Positions 25,029 to 33,939 are shown, numbered from the stretch's first letter. The stretch: DNA of 64,000 bases from Natronomonas marina (GCF_024298905.1 NZ_CP101154.1:1922001-1986000); one strand, 5' to 3'. A program made the numbers and translations. The notes: a model not told the origin generated them from the letters alone.

Positions 25029-26039
25029 TTATTCGCGGAGCGAGGCGTGGTGGGCCTCGAACGCCCGGCGCGTCTGTTCGTCCAGCGCGACCAGGTGACA
25101 CAGCGGGTTGCCGGGATAGACGAGCGGGTTCTCCAGAACGCCGACCAGCAGGCCGGTGAACGGTGCCTCGACGACCACCGACTCGGTCTTGAAGGGGTTG
25201 GTGATGGTACAGATGGGATCGCCGGTCTCGACCAGCGACCCGCGGTCGGCGTGCATCTCGACGAGACCGCCGGCGTCGGCCCGGAGCCAGGTCTTCTCGT
25301 CGGCGCCCTCGATGACGGTCCGCCAGCCCGGCCACTTGACCCGCTCGGTCTCGCGCATTCCCAACTCCGCCATCACCGAGAGGACGCCCTCGAGTGCCGC
25401 GTCGATGAGCGGGCGCTGGAACCGGTGGGCCTCGCCCAGTTCGACGGTGATGGTCGGCGTCCCGGCCTCCGTGGCCGCCCCGCGGAGCGTTCCCTCCGGC
25501 CCTTCGCTGGAGATGACGACGTTCGAGGCGAAGGCTTTCGCCAGCCGTTCGACCCCCTCGTGGTCGGTGTCGGCCCGGACGTGGAGTACGTTCGTCCGGC
25601 CCCGCGTCGAGGTGTGGAAGTCGACGCCGAAGTCGCACGGTTCGAGGAAGTTCCGGAAGACCCGGCCAGCGATGCGGTCGGCGCTGGTACCCGTCTCCGT
25701 CCCGGGAAACGAGCGGTTGAGGTCCCGGTCGTAGATCGGGAGGTACCGTTGCTGGGCGATGAAGCCGGGGACGTTGAGGACCGGCAGACAGACCAGGGTG
25801 CCCGCGAGATCGGTGTGGTCCCACTCTTGGGCCACCTCGCGGACGATTTCGATGCCGTTGAGTTCGTCGCCGTGGGTCGCCGCCGAGAGGAACAGGGTCG
25901 GTCCCTCGCGCTCGCCGTTGACGATGGTCACGGGAACGCGCACGGGGTCCCCGAGATAGGTCTCGCTCACGGTGTAGCGGAGGTCCGCCGTCTCGCCGGG
26001 CCGGACGACCCCGCCGTCGTACGTGAATGCACCGCACAT
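25029..26039 (-). CDS. Succinylglutamate desuccinylase/aspartoacylase family hydrolase
   Basis: A 336-residue M14-like zinc hydrolase. Zinc ligands are predicted in ATHGDELNG (His and Glu) and DFHTSTRGR (His), with TITVELGEAH as the later catalytic Glu region. A C-terminal biotinyl-like beta domain (GGLVEMHADRGSLVETGDPI) follows. It would hydrolyse an N-acyl or amide bond on an amino acid or peptide. It is divergent from a RimK-retropepsin fusion, a pairing seen in predicted peptide-tagging loci. TTTATACC upstream supports ATG 26039. Confidence 0.87.
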   Translation of the reverse strand: MCGAFTYDGGVVRPGETADLRYTVSETYLGDPVRVPVTIVNGEREGPTLFLSAATHGDELNGIEIVREVAQEWDHTDLAGTLVCLPVLNVPGFIAQQRYLPIYDRDLNRSFPGTETGTSADRIAGRVFRNFLEPCDFGVDFHTSTRGRTNVLHVRADTDHEGVERLAKAFASNVVISSEGPEGTLRGAATEAGTPTITVELGEAHRFQRPLIDAALEGVLSVMAELGMRETERVKWPGWRTVIEGADEKTWLRADAGGLVEMHADRGSLVETGDPICTITNPFKTESVVVEAPFTGLLVGVLENPLVYPGNPLCHLVALDEQTRRAFEAHHASLRE

Positions 26040-26060
26040 ACGGGTTCCAGGTGCGGACAC

Positions 26061-26070
26061 GGTATAAACC
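26061..26070 (-). promoter_or_regulatory. TATA-like promoter of the aspartoacylase-like gene
   Basis: GGTTTATACC on the minus strand, 22-31 bases before the ATG at 26039, consistent with leaderless transcription. Confidence 0.6.
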
Positions 26071-26132
26071 CGTCCGGCGCCGACCGTGGTGACCGCCATC
26101 GTTTTGCTCTGCGGCGTTCCACGTTCTATACT

Positions 26133-27479
26133 ATGGAAACGGACCTCACCGTCGGCGTCCTCAGCCTCCACAGCTCCAAGGAGTCGAAGGCCATCCTCAA
26201 CGCCGCCGACGACCTCGGCTTCGGGACCGAGTGGCTCCGCGCGGAGAACACCGTCGTCGAGGTCGACGACGGCGAGGTGACGCTGGAACCCGACGTCGAC
26301 ATCGTCATCAATCGGCTGCTGCTGTCGAAGGAAGAACAGCCGGCGGAGGCGCTGGGGCTGGCGACGATGCTCGACCGGGCACGGCCGATGCTGAACACGC
26401 CGACCGCGACCATGACGGCGATGCACAAGTTCGCCACCGGGGTCGCACTCGCCGAGGCCGGCGTCTCGGTCCCGGACGCGCTGCTCGCGCTGTCGGGCGA
26501 GACGCTGAACGCCCGCCGGGAGCGGTTCGGCCCGGAGTTCGTCTACAAGACCGCCATCGGCACCCACGGCGGCGGGGCCTGGAAGCTGGACACCGACGAC
26601 CAGCTCAACCCGATGGTCGGCTCCAGGCAAGCGTTCCTCCAGGAGCTGATCGAGCACGACGAACAGCGGCACCACGACCTCCGCATCTACGTCGTCGGTG
26701 ACCGCATCGTCGGCGCGATGAACCGCTACGCTCCGGAGGGCGAGTGGCGGACGAACGTGGCCCTGGGCGGCGAGGTCGAGGACGCCACGGACGACCTCCC
26801 CGAGGAGGTCGTCACGATGGCGAAACGCGCGACCGACGTGGTCGGGCTGGACTACTCCGGCGTCGACATCGTCCAGGGCGAGGAGGGCTACTACGTCCTC
26901 GAGGTCAACCCCACCGCCGGGTTCCGGGGGCTGTTCAAGGCGACCGGACGGTCGCCCGCCCCGCACATCGTCAGACTCGCCGTCGAACGCGCCGGCGGTG
27001 AGGTCGACGAGGAGCGGGTGTACGAGCTGTCGGCGAACCTCGACGATTCGCGGCCGGCGTGTATGCCGAGAAAGCAGGCCAAATCCCCGGTCGAACCCCT
27101 CGTCATCGGCTACATCGAGGAGGTCGCCGTCATGGGAACGACCGGACAGCAGACCGTCCTGGCGAAGTCCGACACCGGCGCGACCCGGACGAGCATCGAC
27201 GCCCAGCTCGCCGCCGACATCGGCACCGGCCCGATCAAGGACATCGTCAAGGTTCGCTCCGGGAGCGTCAAGGCCGGAAAGTCCCGGCCCGTCGTCGACC
27301 TGGTGGTCGGCATCGGCGGGACCCAGCACACCGTCACGGCGAGCGTGGAGGACCGCAGCCACATGGACTACCCGATCCTGCTCGGCCGGGACATCCTCCA
27401 GCACTACCACGTCGACGTCCGCGAGCGCGCCGACGAGGCCGAACCCCCCGCGCTGTCCGACACCGAAGAGGAGGAGTGA
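26133..27479 (+). CDS. RimK-type ATP-grasp ligase fused to a retropepsin-like (RimB) domain
   Basis: A 448-residue fusion. Residues 1 to about 300 form an ATP-grasp ligase (TPTATMTAMHKFATGVALAEAG, FVYKTAIGTHGGGAWKL, GYYVLEVNPTAGFRGL), which would add amino acids, typically Glu, to a protein or peptide C-terminus. Residues 310-448 form a retropepsin-like domain with DTGATRTS starting at Asp347 and ILLGRDIL, as in RimB/DUF785 proteins usually encoded separately. The divergent neighbour is an aspartoacylase-like hydrolase. Together they suggest reversible peptide tagging; ribosomal S6 itself is absent from archaea, so the target is unknown. Confidence 0.9.
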   Translation: METDLTVGVLSLHSSKESKAILNAADDLGFGTEWLRAENTVVEVDDGEVTLEPDVDIVINRLLLSKEEQPAEALGLATMLDRARPMLNTPTATMTAMHKFATGVALAEAGVSVPDALLALSGETLNARRERFGPEFVYKTAIGTHGGGAWKLDTDDQLNPMVGSRQAFLQELIEHDEQRHHDLRIYVVGDRIVGAMNRYAPEGEWRTNVALGGEVEDATDDLPEEVVTMAKRATDVVGLDYSGVDIVQGEEGYYVLEVNPTAGFRGLFKATGRSPAPHIVRLAVERAGGEVDEERVYELSANLDDSRPACMPRKQAKSPVEPLVIGYIEEVAVMGTTGQQTVLAKSDTGATRTSIDAQLAADIGTGPIKDIVKVRSGSVKAGKSRPVVDLVVGIGGTQHTVTASVEDRSHMDYPILLGRDILQHYHVDVRERADEAEPPALSDTEEEE

Positions 27480-27566
27480 CCCGGACTGCGGCGTCCGTCG
27501 GCGGGACGGTGCGCCAGGACCGACGAACCCCGGCCGCTTTTCCCGTTCGGCGGCGACGGGCGCCAC

Positions 27567-28751
27567 ATGCAGGCTGTCATCCTCGCTGCGGGCGAAGGAA
27601 CCCGGATGCGACCGCTGACGGAGACGGTTCCGAAGCCGATGCTGCCGGTGGCCGACCGGCCGCTGTGTGCCCACACCGCCGACGCCGCCGTCGCCGCCGG
27701 CGCCTCCGAACTCGTCTTCGTCGTCGGTTACGAGGCCGACGCCGTCCGCGAGCACTTCGGCGACGCCTACCGCGGCGTGCCCGTCACCTACGCGGTCCAG
27801 TCCGAACAGCTCGGCACCGCCCACGCCGTCGGCGCCGCGACCGACCACCTCGACGGCGACTTCGCCGTCCTGAACGGCGACGACATCTACGACGAGGCGG
27901 CCATCGAGGCGCTGTTCGAGGCGACGCCCGCCGTCGGCGCCTACACCGTCGACGACCCCCGGCCGTACGGCGTCTTCTCGCTCGACGGCGACCGAATCGT
28001 CGACGTGACCGAGAAGCCCGACGACCCGCCCAGCAACCGCGTCAACGTCGGCGCCTACGGCTTCCCCGCCGAGGCGACCGACTGGTTCGACGACGTCGAG
28101 ATGAGCGAGCGCGGCGAGTACGAGATAACCGACGTCGTCGAGCGCCTCCTCGCCGAGCGCGACGTGCGGGCGGTGCCGGTCGAGCGATGGCTCGGCGTCG
28201 GCCGCCCGTGGGAACTGCTCGCGGCAAACGAGTGGAAACTCGACGGTCTCGACCGCCGCGTCGACGGCGACGTCCGCGGCGACGCCGAGTTGCGCGGCCC
28301 CGTCGTTGTCGAGGAGGGCGCCACGATAGAACCGGGGGTCACAATCGAGGGGCCCGCCCTCGTCCGCTCGGGCGCCGAAATCGGCCCGAACGCCTACGTC
28401 CGTGGTGCCACGCTCGTCGGCGAGGGCTGCAAGGTCGGCCACGGCGTCGAGGTGAAGAACTCGGTGCTGATGGCCGGCGCCGCCGTCCCGCACGTCTCCT
28501 ACGTCGGCGACAGCCTGCTCGGTCCCGACGTGAACCTCGGGGCCGGCACGCAGGTGGCGAACCTCAGACACGACGACGGCAACGTGAAACAGACCGTCAA
28601 GGGCGAGCGCGTCTCGACCGGCCGCCGCAAGTACGGCGTCGTCGCCGGCCCCGGCGCGAAGACGGGCATCAACACCAGCCTCGCCCCCGGCGTCGTGCTG
28701 TCGGCCGGTGCGACGACGGCGCCGGGCGAGTCCGTCACGCGGGACCGGTGA
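27567..28751 (+). CDS. GlmU-like sugar-1-phosphate nucleotidyltransferase
   Basis: A 394-residue two-domain enzyme. The N-terminal nucleotidyltransferase starts with LAAGEGTRMRPLTETVPKPML and has a catalytic Asp in VLNGDDIY. The C-terminal part from about residue 230 is a left-handed beta-helix (GPVVVEEGATIEPGVTIEGPALV, LGAGTQVANLRHD) like the acetyltransferase half of GlmU. It makes UDP-GlcNAc or a related nucleotide sugar for surface glycans. The SVTRDR tail is short, so the second activity is likely but not proven. Confidence 0.88.
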   Translation: MQAVILAAGEGTRMRPLTETVPKPMLPVADRPLCAHTADAAVAAGASELVFVVGYEADAVREHFGDAYRGVPVTYAVQSEQLGTAHAVGAATDHLDGDFAVLNGDDIYDEAAIEALFEATPAVGAYTVDDPRPYGVFSLDGDRIVDVTEKPDDPPSNRVNVGAYGFPAEATDWFDDVEMSERGEYEITDVVERLLAERDVRAVPVERWLGVGRPWELLAANEWKLDGLDRRVDGDVRGDAELRGPVVVEEGATIEPGVTIEGPALVRSGAEIGPNAYVRGATLVGEGCKVGHGVEVKNSVLMAGAAVPHVSYVGDSLLGPDVNLGAGTQVANLRHDDGNVKQTVKGERVSTGRRKYGVVAGPGAKTGINTSLAPGVVLSAGATTAPGESVTRDR

Positions 28752-28893
28752 ACCGGGTCGGACTGCTCCTCTTCGAACTCGGAACGGACCGCCGAGCCGT
28801 CCGTCAGTTCAGATATATTTCTGCGGGTGCTCGTTGAATCGGAATCGGGGATCTGCTGCAGTACGAGGGCGTCAGTGCGTCTTCAAGTGGCGT

Positions 28894-30144
28894 TCACAGC
28901 AAGAACAGGAACACCGGGTACGACGCGGCCACCGCGAGCGAGGGCGTCAGGACCCACATCGTCACGATGCGCTTGGCCGCCGCCGGGTCGAAGAGGCTCT
29001 TCCTGTCGAGGTCGACCGGCCCCTTCTCGCCGACCTCCGGTACGTCCGGCACCTCGTCCGGCCTTTCGGCCGGTTCCTCGTGTCGGGCGATGTCCCCGAT
29101 GGTCGGGCTGGTGGGCACGTCCTCGCCCCGCGACGCGGCCAGCGCCCCCGTGGCGATGTCCACGTCGGCCGCCGTCGGCTCGGATGCCGGCGTCGCCAGT
29201 TCCGCCAGCGTCGCCGCACGACTCGCCCGGCCCCAGCCGAGGCCGATTATCGTCGAGGTCGTACTCACCGCGAGACTGGCGGGGATGCCGAGGTAGGACA
29301 GTATCGTGATGACCGTCCCGCCGACGATGGAGACGACGAGCGACGCGAGGATGGGGAGTTCGGTGATATCGTCGCCGACCGTCTCCAGCGTCCGGCGGGC
29401 GATGGTGAAACTGCCCAGTCCGAAGGCCGCCACGGCGAGCAGGACGCCCTGGTCGACGGTCAGCGACCCGCCGGCGCCGACGAGCGGGGCAACGGCGTTT
29501 GCCGCGTTCGAGGCGCCCGCGGAGAATGCCATGTAACAGGCAATGAGGATGACCGAGAGCGACCCAACGACGTCCTGCGGTGACGCGTTCCGGTTCAGGT
29601 ACGGGCGCGGAATCGTCCGCGAGCGGTCGAGCTGGACGAAATGGAGGTCGAACTTCGTGAACGCGACGTAGCGGTCGAGATACGGGTACACGTACCGCCC
29701 GATGACGATGCCGACGGCGAAACTCAACAGCGGTGCGACGATCCACGCCGAGACGATGACGAACATCAGTGCCTGGTTGAGCGTCCCCGATGCGAGGCCC
29801 AGTCCGGCGATAGCTCCGACCGCCGTCATCGAGGTAGAGGCCGGAACGCCGTACAGATTCGAGATCAACAGTGAGAGCCCAGTGAAGAACAGGACGGCAA
29901 CACTCGCAGCGGGCGTGAATTGAACAGCCGGGACGATGCTGCTGCTCATCGTTGCGATGACGTTCCGTCCGACGGTCCACGCGCCGAGGAACGCGAACCC
30001 GACGAACAGCGCCGCAGCAGTCGTTTTGCGGACGAGACGCGAGCCGACCGCCGGACCGAACGCCACTCCTGTCGACGAGCCACCGATGTTGAACCCAACG
30101 AACACCGCTACGGCGATCCCAGCGACCAGTAAAATTGAGACCAT
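28894..30144 (-). CDS. PiT-family inorganic phosphate transporter
   Basis: A 416-residue membrane protein with about ten predicted helices and two PiT signature repeats: VFVGFNIGGSSTGVAFGP near the N-terminus and AFSAGASNAANAVAPLVGAGG in the second half. It imports phosphate using a cation gradient. A hydrophilic, Glu/Asp/Pro-rich loop of about 70 residues lies before the last helix. ATG 30144 is chosen because it starts directly at the first helix; upstream in-frame starts add a non-family tail. No phoU-type gene is adjacent. Confidence 0.87.
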   Translation of the reverse strand: MVSILLVAGIAVAVFVGFNIGGSSTGVAFGPAVGSRLVRKTTAAALFVGFAFLGAWTVGRNVIATMSSSIVPAVQFTPAASVAVLFFTGLSLLISNLYGVPASTSMTAVGAIAGLGLASGTLNQALMFVIVSAWIVAPLLSFAVGIVIGRYVYPYLDRYVAFTKFDLHFVQLDRSRTIPRPYLNRNASPQDVVGSLSVILIACYMAFSAGASNAANAVAPLVGAGGSLTVDQGVLLAVAAFGLGSFTIARRTLETVGDDITELPILASLVVSIVGGTVITILSYLGIPASLAVSTTSTIIGLGWGRASRAATLAELATPASEPTAADVDIATGALAASRGEDVPTSPTIGDIARHEEPAERPDEVPDVPEVGEKGPVDLDRKSLFDPAAAKRIVTMWVLTPSLAVAASYPVFLFLL

Positions 30145-30410
30145 CCCTTCTCTGAGCAGTCGGACGCCGCCCGGATATAGTATACGTCGAAAAATCGACC
30201 CGGCCGAGCCGCATAACAGGGTGTAGAGCTTCGTCATCCGTCGCTTTCCCAGGAGAGGATGGTGTGTCCTATCGACGGCACACCCCGTGCTCAGCACGCC
30301 CCGCCTGACAACAGGCTATGGCGGTCGGCTGTCTCTCGTTCGTGCTCCCGGTAGTGCCCGTCTCGGACGTGCGCTTGCGAATCCAGCCCAACGTTGCCGG
30401 ACGACCCGGA

Positions 30411-30417
30411 TTTAATA
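30411..30417 (+). promoter_or_regulatory. TATA-like promoter of the SDR gene
   Basis: TTTAATA, 24-30 bases before ATG 30441. Confidence 0.55.
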
Positions 30418-30440
30418 CCCGCCCCGCGAATGGGTGGGCC

Positions 30441-31304
30441 ATGACGCTCGAGAAACCGGACCTCTCCGGACGGACCGCCTTCATCACCGGCACGACCCGC
30501 GGCATCGGCAAGGCGCTGGCGCTGGCACTCGCAGAGCAGGGCTGTAACATCGTCTCGACCGGGAAGACCAGCGAGAACGACGACTACGGCGAGGACAGGG
30601 ACCTCGAGGGCAGCATCGAGGAGACCGCCCGCGAGTGCGAGGAGTTGGGCGTCGAGGCGCTGCCCATCCAGTTGAACGTCCGCAACGAGGCTGAAGTCGA
30701 GGCGGCCGCCCAGGAGGCCATCGGCCACTTCGGCGAGGTCGGCATCGTCATCAACAACGCCAGCGCCATCCAGATAGCCAACGTCGAGGACCTCCCCGCG
30801 AACCGCTTCGACCTGCTGAACGACGTGAACGTCCGGGGGACCTACCTCACCTCGCGGGCCTTCCTCGACCACCTCAAGGAGGTCGACGACGCCTGGCTGC
30901 TGGCGAACGCGCCGCCGGTCACCGTCGACCGCGCGCCCGGCGAGGCACCGTACGCCTGGTCGAAGATGGGGATGTCGTTCATCACGCTGTCGCTTTCGAC
31001 GGAACTCAGCGGCCACGGCGTCGGCTGTAACTCCTTCTGGCCGGTCACCGCCATCGACACCCGCGCGACGCGCTACTTCGGGATGGGAACAGAGGACGAC
31101 TGGCGCACGCCGGAAATCGTCAGCGACACCGTCCTCGAGATGCTGAGCCGCGACCCCTCGTCGTTCAACGGCAACGCCGTCTACGACGAGGAACTCCTCC
31201 GGGAGGCCGGCGTCGAGGACTTCTCGAAGTACAACCTCACGGAGGGCGACCCGGCACCGATGTCCGCCCAGATGTTCGACCCGAGCTACGAGCGCCCGGA
31301 GTGA
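30441..31304 (+). CDS. Short-chain dehydrogenase/reductase (HSDL2-like)
   Basis: A 287-residue classical SDR: nucleotide-binding TGTTRGIG, NNAS, and a YAWSK catalytic Tyr/Lys. The overall layout and the long C-terminus resemble the HSDL2-type family. Where the catalytic Ser is normally found, this protein reads LLANAPPVT, with no Ser, so classical activity may be altered. The substrate is unknown. ATG 30441 is supported by a TATA-like element and by the fold beginning right after it. Confidence 0.85.
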   Translation: MTLEKPDLSGRTAFITGTTRGIGKALALALAEQGCNIVSTGKTSENDDYGEDRDLEGSIEETARECEELGVEALPIQLNVRNEAEVEAAAQEAIGHFGEVGIVINNASAIQIANVEDLPANRFDLLNDVNVRGTYLTSRAFLDHLKEVDDAWLLANAPPVTVDRAPGEAPYAWSKMGMSFITLSLSTELSGHGVGCNSFWPVTAIDTRATRYFGMGTEDDWRTPEIVSDTVLEMLSRDPSSFNGNAVYDEELLREAGVEDFSKYNLTEGDPAPMSAQMFDPSYERPE

Positions 31305-31359
31305 ACCCCGCGCCGGCACCGCCTGTGGGAACATAATCGTTCATATGCGTGCCTCCTAA

Positions 31360-31369
31360 CCGTACGGTA
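31360..31369 (+). repeat. Palindromic upstream motif, copy 1
   Basis: CCGTACGGTA, containing the perfect palindrome CCGTACGG, immediately before ATG 31372. The same ten bases recur at 31777-31786 just before the next gene on the same strand. Confidence 0.55.
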
Positions 31370-31371
31370 AG

Positions 31372-31554
31372 ATGGTCGACCCTACTTCGGACCTCGGTGA
31401 GGACGTCACCGAGGAGGACGCGCCGAGATGCGATGCCTGCGGGGAACCGATAGTGAACGAGGCCACACACCGGGTCATCACTTGGATAGAGGACGACAGC
31501 GTCCAGTCGGCGCACTTCTGTGACGAGGCGTGTCGCGCCGAGTGGGAGCCCTGA
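31372..31554 (+). CDS. Small zinc-binding protein (DUF7576-like)
   Basis: A 60-residue haloarchaeal protein with two C-x2-C/C-x3-C pairs (CDACGEP and CDEACRAEW), a likely treble-clef or zinc-ribbon fold. The ATG follows the palindrome CCGTACGG by four bases. Function unknown; small zinc proteins of this kind are common in haloarchaea. Confidence 0.75.
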   Translation: MVDPTSDLGEDVTEEDAPRCDACGEPIVNEATHRVITWIEDDSVQSAHFCDEACRAEWEP

Positions 31555-31776
31555 TCGAACCGCGACCCGACTTCGGTCCCCTCCACCGTCGTGCCGTTTC
31601 GTCGCTGTCGTTTTTGCGGCTCAGTTCTCTATCGAGCATGGCGGCGCTCGCATCGCCGTGTTTCCCCGGAATCAGCCCTTATTGACTCGAATCTCGACGT
31701 TGTCGGTCTCCCGGTCGATTCACCACGAACGGACCAGCGTTTCGTTTTCTCTTTTCAGTGAGATTTTAATGCAATC

Positions 31777-31786
31777 CGTACGGTAG
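31777..31786 (+). repeat. Palindromic upstream motif, copy 2
   Basis: CCGTACGGTA, identical to 31360-31369, 13 bases before the lipoprotein ATG at 31800. It could be a shared operator or a short duplicated segment. Confidence 0.55.
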
Positions 31787-31799
31787 ATGAGTATAATCA

Positions 31800-32933
31800 A
31801 TGCGACGACGCCGCCTCCTCCAGACGATTGGTGTCGGCCTCACGGCAGGGGTCGCCGGCTGCAACCGCCTCGGTTCCGACGGCGAGGACACCCCCACCGC
31901 CACTCCGACCCCGACCCCGACCGCGACGGAGACAGAAACCCCGACGGAAACGGAGACGGATACCCGGGACTACGCCCCGGCGAACCTCACCATCCCCAGC
32001 TACATCGAGCTGCTGCCCCAGAAGCACCTCCGCGGCACCGACCGGACGAGCAACTCCAATTTCGTCCGTGTCGACTGGGAGTGGTACGTTCGGATGATAG
32101 ACGAGGAGATGGAGTTCGGGGCGGCCAGCGGCGAAGACTGGACGCTGGCTCCCAACGAAGGCAACCTGTTCCGCCCGCCGAAGTACGACCTCATCCATAT
32201 GCCTATTGGAGCCGCAATCCAGAACGCAGAGGTCATAGCCAATGTCATCGACGCCTTCCCGAACGCGGGGCCGGAGATGGTCAAGCAGGCTGGTCTCGAT
32301 GCGGAGCCGGGCGAGCGGGAGGCAGCCCGCGAAGTCGACGAAGTCATCGGATACGCGGAGCCCGGTGTCACCATGTTCGTCGGCGCGGACCTCTCGTCGT
32401 TCCGGGACGCTGTCGCAGACAATTCCTCGTCAGAATACGATGGATACCCGGATACAGTCGTTTACTCGGGTGTCGATAATGCCTCTGGGCGGAACATCAT
32501 CGTGAGTGAGGCGCGAGAGCGCGACATCATCGCGTTCGAGTCCGGCGACGAGGAGCCTGAAGCCCTGACCCCGACGTTCGGCCGGCTAGCGAAGGAGGGT
32601 GAGAGCGTGGCGGTCGAGGAGTCGGTGCAGTGGTGTCTATCGCAGTTGGTGCCGGCGGTGCCGGTCGTGCTGGGCGAGATTAACGGCGGGCGTCGGCAGT
32701 TTGGTGAGAGTCCGTATTCCAACCGGGAGGTGCAGCGGTTGCCGTCGTTCGATTCGATTTTCTACGGGTTCGACACCAACGGGTTCACGGCGACGGGGCA
32801 GGCGGTGACGTCGCGGGTCGACGGGGAGCCGCCGGGCGACGCCGAGTTGCGCGAGGTGTACGGTTCCGAGGATGGGTCGGTCAGCACGACGGCCGGCGAG
32901 AACGTCTCGGAGATCTCGGTCGCCTGGGAGTGA
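31800..32933 (+). CDS. Predicted Tat lipoprotein of unknown function
   Basis: A 377-residue exported protein. The N-terminus MRRRRLLQTIGVGLTAGVAGC is a Tat lipobox signal, followed by a Thr/Pro/Glu-rich linker (TPTATPTPTPTATETETP) likely to be glycosylated. The folded part from about residue 60 has no recognised domain; it includes HMPIGAAIQNAEVIANVIDAFPN and ends EISVAWE. A TATA-like GATTTTAATG lies about 30 bases before the ATG. Codon use in the last third is less GC-biased than its neighbours. Confidence 0.78.
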   Translation: MRRRRLLQTIGVGLTAGVAGCNRLGSDGEDTPTATPTPTPTATETETPTETETDTRDYAPANLTIPSYIELLPQKHLRGTDRTSNSNFVRVDWEWYVRMIDEEMEFGAASGEDWTLAPNEGNLFRPPKYDLIHMPIGAAIQNAEVIANVIDAFPNAGPEMVKQAGLDAEPGEREAAREVDEVIGYAEPGVTMFVGADLSSFRDAVADNSSSEYDGYPDTVVYSGVDNASGRNIIVSEARERDIIAFESGDEEPEALTPTFGRLAKEGESVAVEESVQWCLSQLVPAVPVVLGEINGGRRQFGESPYSNREVQRLPSFDSIFYGFDTNGFTATGQAVTSRVDGEPPGDAELREVYGSEDGSVSTTAGENVSEISVAWE

Positions 32934-33119
32934 CCTGAGGGCGATGGACCGACGGAGGCTGCTTGCTCGCACCTGAAGCTTGCGAACAGCCCGGCAACGA
33001 CGGACAGGGGTATCCCCGCTCCGATGCGTTTCTCTGGAGGAATCAGAGGGTCCTCCGGGAGTACCGTGACCGGCCTGACGCGCCGATCACCCCGTTCCCG
33101 GTTCCCACCAAAAGGCAAA

Positions 33120-33147
33120 GTTGCGTCAACGCCAACGTCAACGCAAC
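33120..33147 (+). promoter_or_regulatory. Candidate VapBC operator
   Basis: GTTGCGT (33120-33126) and ACGCAAC (33141-33147) are perfect 7-bp inverted arms around 14 bases, with the second arm touching the vapB ATG. The inner sequence repeats CAACG-like words. The position fits self-repression by an antitoxin. Confidence 0.5.
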
Positions 33148-33396
33148 ATGGGAATCGCGGACGAACAGATTCGAGTGAGCGCGACGGTGAAGCGAGCAAT
33201 CGAACGGCGTCGGCGGGAGGGCGAGAGTTACAACGACGTGCTGGAGCGCATCCTCGACGAGGAGGACGCCGGCGACTTCTACGACGGGTTCGGCCGCTGG
33301 TCCGACGAGGAGGCCGAGCGGGTCCGGGAGGGTCGGCGGAAGTCGAAGGACGAGCGGAAGCGTCGGATGCGCGAGCGGGCCGAGGACACCGCATGA
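33148..33396 (+). CDS. VapB-like antitoxin
   Basis: An 82-residue protein with an N-terminal DNA-binding part (EQIRVSATVKRAIERRRREGESYNDVLERIL) and a highly charged C-terminal helix (RVREGRRKSKDERKRRMRERAEDTA) that would bind the toxin. Its stop overlaps the VapC start (ATGA). The upstream inverted repeat supports autoregulation. Confidence 0.82.
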   Translation: MGIADEQIRVSATVKRAIERRRREGESYNDVLERILDEEDAGDFYDGFGRWSDEEAERVREGRRKSKDERKRRMRERAEDTA

Positions 33397-33788
33397 AGGT
33401 CCTCGACGCGACCTTTCTGATCGACTACCTGGACGGCGTCGAGGCGACCCGGGAGTTCTACGAGGAGCACGGCGGTGGCCGGACCCGATGGGTCGTCCCC
33501 GTCCCGGCGTTCGCCGAGGTCCTCGTCGGCGAGGGGAACCTCCCGAACGGGGACATCGACGGGGCCCGCGCGGACCTGGCGTGGGTCGACGTTCGTCCGG
33601 TCGACGAGCGAACGGCCGCCACTGCAGGGCACATCGCGGACGAGATAGCGCCGGACGGGCCGTATCTGGACGGGGTCGATGCACTGGTCGCTGCGGTCGG
33701 CCGTGAACTCGACGTGCCGGTGGTCTCGGGAGACGGCGACCTCACTCACGAGGAAACGAAGAGGGTCGTCGACGTCGAGGAGTACTGA
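33393..33788 (+). CDS. VapC-like PIN-domain toxin
   Basis: A 131-residue PIN ribonuclease. Predicted acidic active-site residues are Asp5 (VLDATFLIDYL), Glu42 (AFAEVLVG), Asp96 (LDGVDALVAA) and Asp114/116 (VVSGDGDLTH). VapC toxins cut tRNA or rRNA when freed from VapB. Its ATG overlaps the VapB stop, so translation is coupled. Confidence 0.88.
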   Translation: MKVLDATFLIDYLDGVEATREFYEEHGGGRTRWVVPVPAFAEVLVGEGNLPNGDIDGARADLAWVDVRPVDERTAATAGHIADEIAPDGPYLDGVDALVAAVGRELDVPVVSGDGDLTHEETKRVVDVEEY

Positions 33789-33939
33789 CCGCCGGCGAGT
33801 CCGTTCGGCCGTTCTGATGCGACTCACGGGCGTATCGGAGAATACCTCGGGTGTGCCCCGGCAGTGAACGGATCCGGTTCGGCCTCGGCACGGCCTGTTT
33901 CGACCGGCGGCGACCCTGACGGCACGGCGGCCAGCGGCC

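Noticed and set aside
25029-28571. A 1180-codon minus-strand open frame covering the aspartoacylase and the region of rimK and the nucleotidyltransferase
   Set aside because: Only the part from 26039 to 25029 is a recognisable protein. The upstream portion is the antisense shadow of two real plus-strand genes, common in GC-rich haloarchaeal DNA.
32940-33100. A possible membrane protein fragment on the minus strand (PEDPLIPPEKRIGAGIPLSVVAGLFASF)
   Set aside because: The segment reads like a protein end, but no start, partner domain or conserved family could be tied to it; it may be chance.
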